A stretch of 64,000 nucleotides of DNA from Flavobacterium cauense R2A-7 (GTDB taxonomy: Bacteria; Bacteroidota; Bacteroidia; Flavobacteriales; Flavobacteriaceae): positions 186,001 to 250,000 of the forward strand of contig NZ_AVBI01000012.1 in NCBI RefSeq assembly GCF_000498475.1, in the 5' to 3' direction. Position numbers and translations under genes: made by a program. How positions within the stretch are numbered: the stretch's first letter is position 1; every line of letters starts with the position of its first letter. The notes beneath the pieces were generated by a model that saw only the letters and a program-made list of their open reading frames with translations, did no database searches and was not told where the DNA came from. Of the stretch, positions 59,490-64,000 are shown in pieces.

Positions 59490-60299
59490 ATGCGCAAACT
59501 ACTACTCTTATTACTGTATTGCAACCTTCACGCTCAGGTTGGAATTGGTACTGCCGTTCCGAATGAAGACGCCATGCTTGAAGTTGTAAGTTCAGACAAA
59601 GGCATTTTATTGCCCAGAATAGCACTTCAGAGCACGAATAATCCCTACCCTATGAACACTCATATCTCCGGAATGCTTGTATACAACACTGCTTCTTCTG
59701 GCGCAGGAACAACAACTGTCTTTCCCGGTTTGTATTACAACAACGGTCAGTACTGGACCCGATTAAACCCAAATACGGTTAAAATAGGAGAATTGAAACA
59801 CAGTTTTGCCACTGCCGACCATAACGGATGGTATCTATTGAACGGAAGAGCAAAAAGCACCTTACCCGCAACAGCACAAACCAACGCTACCGGAATTGGA
59901 ATTGCTGCTAACCTTCCCAATGGAAGCGACCGATTTCTTAAAGCCAAAACGGGTGCCGAAATGTTAGGAACCTCGTCTGGAAGCAATACGTTTACCATTT
60001 CGCAAAGCAATCTGCCGAACGTTACTTTTTCAGGCACAACGAATTCCGCAGGGACACACAATCATAATGTAGACAGTTATATCGGGGCAGAGAATATCGG
60101 ACTTTTATCTACCACTGTTTTGACATTATTTTACATCGCTTCTGTAGCAAAAGAGACCATGAGTACCACTTTAAGAACCACACAAAGCAACGGCAATCAC
60201 ACTCATACCGTAAGCTTTAACTCAGGTGGATCAAACGTACCGGTGGATCGGACACCCAATTATCTTGCTACAAATATTTTCATCTATTTAGGCTACTAA
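59490..60299 (+). CDS. secreted phage tail-fibre/collar-like protein, paralogue 1
   Basis: A 269-residue exported protein: signal peptide MRKLLLLLLYCNLHAQ, then VGIGTAVPNEDAMLEVVSSD and GMLVYNTASSGAGTTTVFPG, the N-terminal module seen on many Bacteroidota surface proteins, then a tail-collar-like segment (DHNGWYLLNGRAKSTLPA, FTISQSNLPNVTFSG). Near the end are two HxH motifs: GTHNHNVDSY and NGNHTHTVSF, separated by a hydrophobic insert (GLLSTTVLTLFYIASV). HxH motifs coordinate metal in trimeric phage tail fibres. I infer a secreted trimeric fibre; no function is proven. First of three tandem paralogues. Confidence 0.75.
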   Translation: MRKLLLLLLYCNLHAQVGIGTAVPNEDAMLEVVSSDKGILLPRIALQSTNNPYPMNTHISGMLVYNTASSGAGTTTVFPGLYYNNGQYWTRLNPNTVKIGELKHSFATADHNGWYLLNGRAKSTLPATAQTNATGIGIAANLPNGSDRFLKAKTGAEMLGTSSGSNTFTISQSNLPNVTFSGTTNSAGTHNHNVDSYIGAENIGLLSTTVLTLFYIASVAKETMSTTLRTTQSNGNHTHTVSFNSGGSNVPVDRTPNYLATNIFIYLGY

Positions 60300-60315
60300 C
60301 CAAAACACGACAGCT

Positions 60316-61158
60316 ATGACAAATAAAATTACTCTGATTCTTTTTTTGCTCGTTAACGGTTTACTACATGCTCAAGTTGGAATAGGTACAAGTACGCCAA
60401 ATAGTGAGTCGGTGTTAGACATTAGCAGTGACACTAAAGGTGTTTTAATAACCCGGGTGATTCTTTCTGAAACCACCAACCCAAGTCCGTTAGCCAATCA
60501 TATTTCCGGAATGATTGTTTACAATACTGCTACCAACGGTAGTGGAAATACAGCTGTTTTTGAAGGATTTTATTATAACGACGGTAAGCAATGGATTCGG
60601 CTCGAACCGCTTTCCACTGCAATTGGCGACATTAAACACAGTTTGCTTACCCAAGACCATAATGGCTGGTATAAACTTGACGGAAGAACCACTGCTTCAT
60701 TACCTGCTGTTGCGGCTTCAAATGCCACATCAATCGGATTTGGAGCAACGATTCCCAATGCTTCTGATAAATTCTTAAAAGGAAAATCAGGTTTGGAAGC
60801 TTTAATGGCGACAGGAGGAAACAACACCGTTATTCTAACGCAGTCGAATTTACCGAATGTAACGTTCAATGGCACTGCCCTTGCTTCGGGAAATCACACT
60901 CATGATTATACCGACAAATATCATGGAGTAGTTGAAAATCTTAATATTGTTACAGGGTTATTAGGAATTCTGAGTGGTGTGGTTCTGAATATTCTAAATA
61001 ATGATGTAGGTTCTGATGTGGTATCAACAACAACATCAACTTCCTCGTCAAACGGAAATCATAATCACACTGCCAGTATAAATACCGGAGGCTCTTCTGC
61101 ACCTTTAAGCCAAGTATCGCATTTAGTAACCAACACCTTTGTGTATTTGGGAAAATAG
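60316..61158 (+). CDS. secreted phage tail-fibre/collar-like protein, paralogue 2
   Basis: A 280-residue paralogue 16 bp downstream of the first. Signal peptide NKITLILFLLVNGLLHAQ, the same VGIGTSTPNSESVLDISSDT start and GMIVYNTATNGSGNTAVFEG, the collar block DHNGWYKLDGRTTASLPA, ILTQSNLPNVTFNG, and HxH motifs GNHTHDYTDK and NGNHNHTASI. The insert between them is longer and more hydrophobic (LNIVTGLLGILSGVVLNIL). It ends NTFVYLGK. Likely forms a fibre alone or with its neighbours. Confidence 0.75.
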   Translation: MTNKITLILFLLVNGLLHAQVGIGTSTPNSESVLDISSDTKGVLITRVILSETTNPSPLANHISGMIVYNTATNGSGNTAVFEGFYYNDGKQWIRLEPLSTAIGDIKHSLLTQDHNGWYKLDGRTTASLPAVAASNATSIGFGATIPNASDKFLKGKSGLEALMATGGNNTVILTQSNLPNVTFNGTALASGNHTHDYTDKYHGVVENLNIVTGLLGILSGVVLNILNNDVGSDVVSTTTSTSSSNGNHNHTASINTGGSSAPLSQVSHLVTNTFVYLGK

Positions 61159-61243
61159 ATTCCGCTGTTGTGCAATCCACTCTTAAAAATCGGAGTGAAA
61201 ATGCAAAAACCTCAACGAAACAAATTATCTAAATTCAGCTCAC

Positions 61244-62077
61244 ATGAAAAAAACGACTTCCTTTTTATTGCTTTTCTTCTGCTATCCGATGTTAGCACAA
61301 AACGTTGGAGTAGATACCGCTTATCCTGACACCAATGCCGCTTTGGATATTTACAGCGAAAAAAAAGGACTGATTATGACGCGTTTACCTTTAACCGCAA
61401 CAGACAATCCTTCCCCGTTAGCAAACCATGTAATGGGAATGACCACATATAATACAACGACTTCAGCTGCACAAACCCCGGTTTCCGTATACGAAGGATT
61501 ATACTATAACGACGGTACCAAATGGACCCAAATGGGACCAAATACCTTAATGATTGGGGATATTAAACATTCTTTGGAAACTGCAGACCACAAAGGTTGG
61601 TTCTTACTGGATGGCAGAAACATAAGCAGTTTGCCTACTGTTGCGCAATTCAATGCCGGAGCTGTTGGAATTGGAGCAAATCTTCCCGATGCATCGGATA
61701 CGTTCATTAAAACCAATAACGGAACAGAATCCGAAGGTAGTGTTGCCGGAAACAACTCAATTGTGGTAACACAGGCAAATCTCCCAAACATCAATTATTC
61801 ATCCGTAACCAGTACCAATGGAAACCATAATCATTCCTATACAGATTCTTACAACGGAGCCAAGACACTTGGACTAGCCACAAATGTGCTGCCTTTGGTA
61901 CCGCTGATTAGTGAAACCGTAGGAACCAATGATGTTTTACCGGGAAACTTACATACATCGGAAAATGATGGGAACCATGCTCACACTGTAAATGTTCCTT
62001 CGGGCGGATCTGATGTTCCCATTAATGCTACACCACAACATATTGTCGCCAATGTTTTTGTTTATTTAGGGGAATAA
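61244..62077 (+). CDS. secreted phage tail-fibre/collar-like protein, paralogue 3
   Basis: A 277-residue paralogue 85 bp downstream of the second. Signal peptide KKTTSFLLLFFCYPMLAQ, NVGVDTAYPDTNAALDIYSE, the collar block DHKGWFLLDGRNISSLPT, VVTQANLPNINYSS, and HxH motifs GNHNHSYTDSYNG and DGNHAHTVNV, insert LGLATNVLPLVPLISETVG. It ends NVFVYLGE. The three proteins share order and spacing of all motifs, so they arose by tandem duplication; the middle inserts and linkers are the diverged parts. A terminator follows. Confidence 0.75.
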   Translation: MKKTTSFLLLFFCYPMLAQNVGVDTAYPDTNAALDIYSEKKGLIMTRLPLTATDNPSPLANHVMGMTTYNTTTSAAQTPVSVYEGLYYNDGTKWTQMGPNTLMIGDIKHSLETADHKGWFLLDGRNISSLPTVAQFNAGAVGIGANLPDASDTFIKTNNGTESEGSVAGNNSIVVTQANLPNINYSSVTSTNGNHNHSYTDSYNGAKTLGLATNVLPLVPLISETVGTNDVLPGNLHTSENDGNHAHTVNVPSGGSDVPINATPQHIVANVFVYLGE

Positions 62078-62098
62078 CCATTTGATTTGGCGAAATAA

Positions 62099-62130
62099 AA
62101 AACCCAAGATGAATGTCTTGGGTTTTATTT
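62099..62130. terminator. bidirectional terminator
   Basis: Perfect 11-bp stem AAAACCCAAGA / TCTTGGGTTTT, 6-nt loop, between the third tail-fibre-like gene and the convergent GNAT gene. Confidence 0.88.
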
Positions 62131-62621
62131 TATAATGATTTTTCCATAACGAAATCCTCCATCAGATAACCGTTTCCGATTTCAATATCTTCTTCGTGAA
62201 CGATTTCAAAACCCAATCGCTTGTAAAACTCCTGAGCGATATTATAACGGTTCACATTTAAAAACAAATGGGAATTTCCGGCTTGTTTAGCAGCAGTTTC
62301 CACTTCATTTAGAAGCAGTTTTCCTAATCCTCTGCCTTGTGTTTCGGGTAAAACATAAATTTTATGCAACTTGGTTTTTCCGGTAGCATTGCAATTTATT
62401 TCATAGGCAGCAAAACCGTAAAAAGTTCCGTTTTCTTCCGCCAATAAAAAAACATGGTGTTTTTCCATCTGTGCTTCCAATGCCGGAATCGCATAGAAAT
62501 TTTCAAGCATATAATCCAACTGGGCTTCCGAAAGGATTTCTCCGTAAGCATCCGGCCAGATTTTATAGGCTAGATCACGAACAATGTGCAGTTGACTTTT
62601 ATCTGCTTGAAGAATTTGCAT
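62130..62621 (-). CDS. GNAT family N-acetyltransferase
   Basis: A 163-residue GNAT domain: AYKIWPDAYGEILSEAQLDY at the N-terminus, strand 4/5 FYGFAAYEINCN, and the acetyl-CoA pyrophosphate loop PETQGRGLGKLLLNEVETAA (Q/RxxGxG/A as GQGRGLG-like). FYKRLGFEIVHEEDI and LMEDFVMEK finish the fold. Acceptor unknown (amine of a small molecule or protein N-terminus). It is 7 bp downstream of folD on the same strand, so they probably share a transcript. Confidence 0.9.
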   Translation of the reverse strand: MQILQADKSQLHIVRDLAYKIWPDAYGEILSEAQLDYMLENFYAIPALEAQMEKHHVFLLAEENGTFYGFAAYEINCNATGKTKLHKIYVLPETQGRGLGKLLLNEVETAAKQAGNSHLFLNVNRYNIAQEFYKRLGFEIVHEEDIEIGNGYLMEDFVMEKSL

Positions 62622-62628
62622 GTAGTTA

Positions 62629-63510
62629 TTATTTTGCTCTTTTCTGCTCTCTTGCTAACAATGTATTTTTCAATAACATCGCAATGGTCATCGGTCCTAC
62701 TCCTCCCGGAACCGGCGTGATAAACGAGGCTTTTTTGCTTACGTTTTCAAAATCAACGTCACCGGTGATTACATATCCTTTTGGATTGGTTTCATCGGCT
62801 AAACGCGTAATTCCCACATCGATAACCACTACATCATCTTTTACCATCTCAGCTTTCAGATAATTTGGCACTCCTAACGCTGTAATGATAATATCTGCCT
62901 GAGAAGTAATTTGTGTGATGTTTTTAGTATGACTGTGAGTTAAAGTAACCGTTGAGTTTCCAGGAAATCCTTTACGCCCCATCAAAATACTCATCGGACG
63001 GCCTACGATATGACTTCTTCCAATCACCACCGTATGTTTTCCGGCAGTATCCACATTGTAACGTTCTAACAATTCCAGAATTCCAAAAGGTGTTGCCGGA
63101 ATGAAAGTACTCATATCCAATGCCATTTTCCCGAAGTTTTCCGGGTGGAATCCATCCACGTCTTTGCTCGGACAAATCGCCATCAGGACTTCCTGTGTAT
63201 CGATTTGTTCCGGAAGCGGAAGCTGTACGATGAACCCGTCGATATCATCGTTGGTATTTAATTCCTTAATCTTTTTTAATAATTCGGTTTCTGAAGTTGT
63301 GCTTGGCATTTTAATCAGCGTCGATTCAAAACCTACTCTTTCACAGGCTTTTACTTTACTGCCCACATAAGTTAAACTCGCACCGTCATTTCCTACGATG
63401 ATAGCCGCCAAATGAGGTACTTTTTCGCCATTGTCTTTCATGCGCTGTACTTCGGCAGCGATTTCATTTTTAATATCTTCCGATACTTTTTTTCCGTCCA
63501 GTAGTTGCAT
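62629..63510 (-). CDS. folD: bifunctional methylenetetrahydrofolate dehydrogenase/cyclohydrolase
   Basis: Interconverts methylene-, methenyl- and formyl-tetrahydrofolate with NADP. The 293-residue protein has LTYVGSKVKACERVGFEST (catalytic Lys), GFIVQLPLPEQID, KDVDGFHPEN and the cofactor block VVIGRSHIVGRPMSILMGRK, ending with PVPGGVGPMTIAMLLKNTL. All active-site residues are present. It is downstream of ffh, separated by a terminator, and leads the GNAT gene. Confidence 0.97.
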   Translation of the reverse strand: MQLLDGKKVSEDIKNEIAAEVQRMKDNGEKVPHLAAIIVGNDGASLTYVGSKVKACERVGFESTLIKMPSTTSETELLKKIKELNTNDDIDGFIVQLPLPEQIDTQEVLMAICPSKDVDGFHPENFGKMALDMSTFIPATPFGILELLERYNVDTAGKHTVVIGRSHIVGRPMSILMGRKGFPGNSTVTLTHSHTKNITQITSQADIIITALGVPNYLKAEMVKDDVVVIDVGITRLADETNPKGYVITGDVDFENVSKKASFITPVPGGVGPMTIAMLLKNTLLAREQKRAK

Positions 63511-63533
63511 TCTTGTTTGTGTTGTGGTTTATA

Positions 63534-63565
63534 TTAAAAAAAGAAGACGCGATTGCTCACGTCTT
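63534..63565 (-). terminator. terminator of ffh
   Basis: Minus strand: AAGACG / CGTCTT stem (10-nt loop, with GAGCAATCGC inside) followed by seven T, 7 bp after the ffh stop. Confidence 0.7.
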
Positions 63566-63571
63566 TTATAT

Positions 63572-64000
63572 TTATGGTCTCATTCCTTTCATTCCGCCCA
63601 TCATGCGCATCAGGTTCTTTCCACCTGCACCTTGCATCATCTTCATCATTTTGCTCATTTGGTCGAACTGTTTCAGCAGTTGGTTTACTTGCTGAATGTC
63701 TGTTCCGGAACCTTTTGCTATTCTCAGTTTTCGTTTTGCATCTAATAACGCCGGTTTTGTTCTTTCCGCCGGGGTCATCGAATGAATAATAGCTTCGATA
63801 TGTTTGAAAGCATCGTCTTCAATTTCAACGTCTTTCAACGCTTTTCCGGCACCTGGAATCATTCCGACTAAGTCTTTCATGTTACCCATTTTCTTCACTT
63901 GCTGGATTTGCGTTAAGAAGTCGTCGAAACCGAATTCGTTCTTCGCGATTTTCTTTTGTAATTTACGTGCTTCTTCTTCGTCGTATTGCTCCTGCGCTCT
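63572..64000 (-). CDS. ffh: signal recognition particle protein Ffh, C-terminal part
   Basis: The frame enters from the right edge and ends at 63572; 142 residues of the methionine-rich M domain are visible. Landmarks: DEEEARKLQKKIAKNEFGFD, FLTQIQQVKKMGNMKDLVGM, IPGAGK, HIEAIIHSMTPAERTKP, the RNA-binding RLRIAKGSGT-like RKLRIAKGSGTDIQQVNQLL, and FDQMSKMMKMM near the end with GGMKGMRP. The N and G domains lie outside. Ffh binds signal sequences on the ribosome with 4.5S RNA. Confidence 0.95.
   Translation of the reverse strand, partial: RAQEQYDEEEARKLQKKIAKNEFGFDDFLTQIQQVKKMGNMKDLVGMIPGAGKALKDVEIEDDAFKHIEAIIHSMTPAERTKPALLDAKRKLRIAKGSGTDIQQVNQLLKQFDQMSKMMKMMQGAGGKNLMRMMGGMKGMRP

Noticed and set aside
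1..64000. CRISPR arrays, transposases, integrases and prophage modules
   Set aside because: No direct-repeat/spacer pattern, DDE or tyrosine recombinase motif, or phage structural cluster was found; the tail-fibre-like genes are secreted and stand alone.

Overview
The window is a 64-kb stretch of chromosome from a member of the Bacteroidota, most likely a Flavobacterium-like species. The evidence is AT-rich coding sequence; promoters of the form TTTG - about 20 nt - TAnnTTTG with little sign of Shine-Dalgarno sites; a tRNA without an encoded CCA tail; a subtilase with a type IX secretion (T9SS) sorting tail; a two-subunit methylmalonyl-CoA mutase; and flavobacterial gene orders (parA-parB-DUF5683-dapB-lepB-wbqC facing mutL-rhomboid-rhomboid-EEP). 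I saw no transposase, integrase, CRISPR array or phage module, so this reads as core chromosome with small accessory islands.

Layout. 1-11.8 kb: an acidic conserved protein (cut by the edge), MATE efflux pump, barrel protein, NlpE-like and META lipoproteins, polyphosphate kinase 2, DUF6929 protein, vWA lipoprotein, ABC-F ATPase, SRPBCC protein, P1 peptidase, DUF2007 protein and thioredoxin reductase. 11.96-16.9 kb: tRNA-Pro(UGG), then udk-ftsB-mutA-(small membrane protein)-scpA. 16.9-20.7 kb, minus strand: nucleosidase-like gene, then a tight RNA-repair operon rtcB-prfH-TPR-exonuclease. 20.86-21.06 kb: a short transcription unit carrying a 27-codon ORF and a nested RNA fold. 21-26 kb: S41 protease, small conserved protein, aminotransferase, SRPBCC protein and a dienoyl-CoA-reductase-like SDR. 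26-36.2 kb: chromosome partitioning, lysine biosynthesis and signal peptidase operon facing the mutL-rhomboid-EEP operon. 36.3-44.7 kb: ribH, YfgM-like TPR protein, recF, rhodanese-thioredoxin lipoprotein, murB, PaiB-like protein, glycosyltransferase, sigma factor and TonB. 44.7-57.8 kb: nhaA, lipA, gap, a TPR hybrid histidine kinase, PNP and lpxK, Nif3, a cysteine-less zinc-ribbon relative, alpha/beta hydrolase, T9SS subtilase, rluF and a lipocalin-like protein. 58-64 kb: an unrecognised conserved protein, a 700-bp AT-rich gap with a 21-bp phased repeat array, three tandem secreted tail-fibre-like genes, a GNAT, folD and the 3' end of ffh.

How genes work together. MutA and ScpA form adenosylcobalamin-dependent methylmalonyl-CoA mutase. 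PrfH and RtcB2 form a ribosome rescue and RNA repair pair, here with a lysine-tailed TPR protein and a DEDDh exonuclease. ParA, ParB and RecF serve chromosome segregation and repair; MurB, FtsB, LpxK and LepB serve the envelope. The items most worth following up are the RtcB/PrfH operon, the short structured transcript beside it, the three tail-fibre-like paralogues, the 21-bp array and the zinc-ribbon protein that has lost every cysteine.
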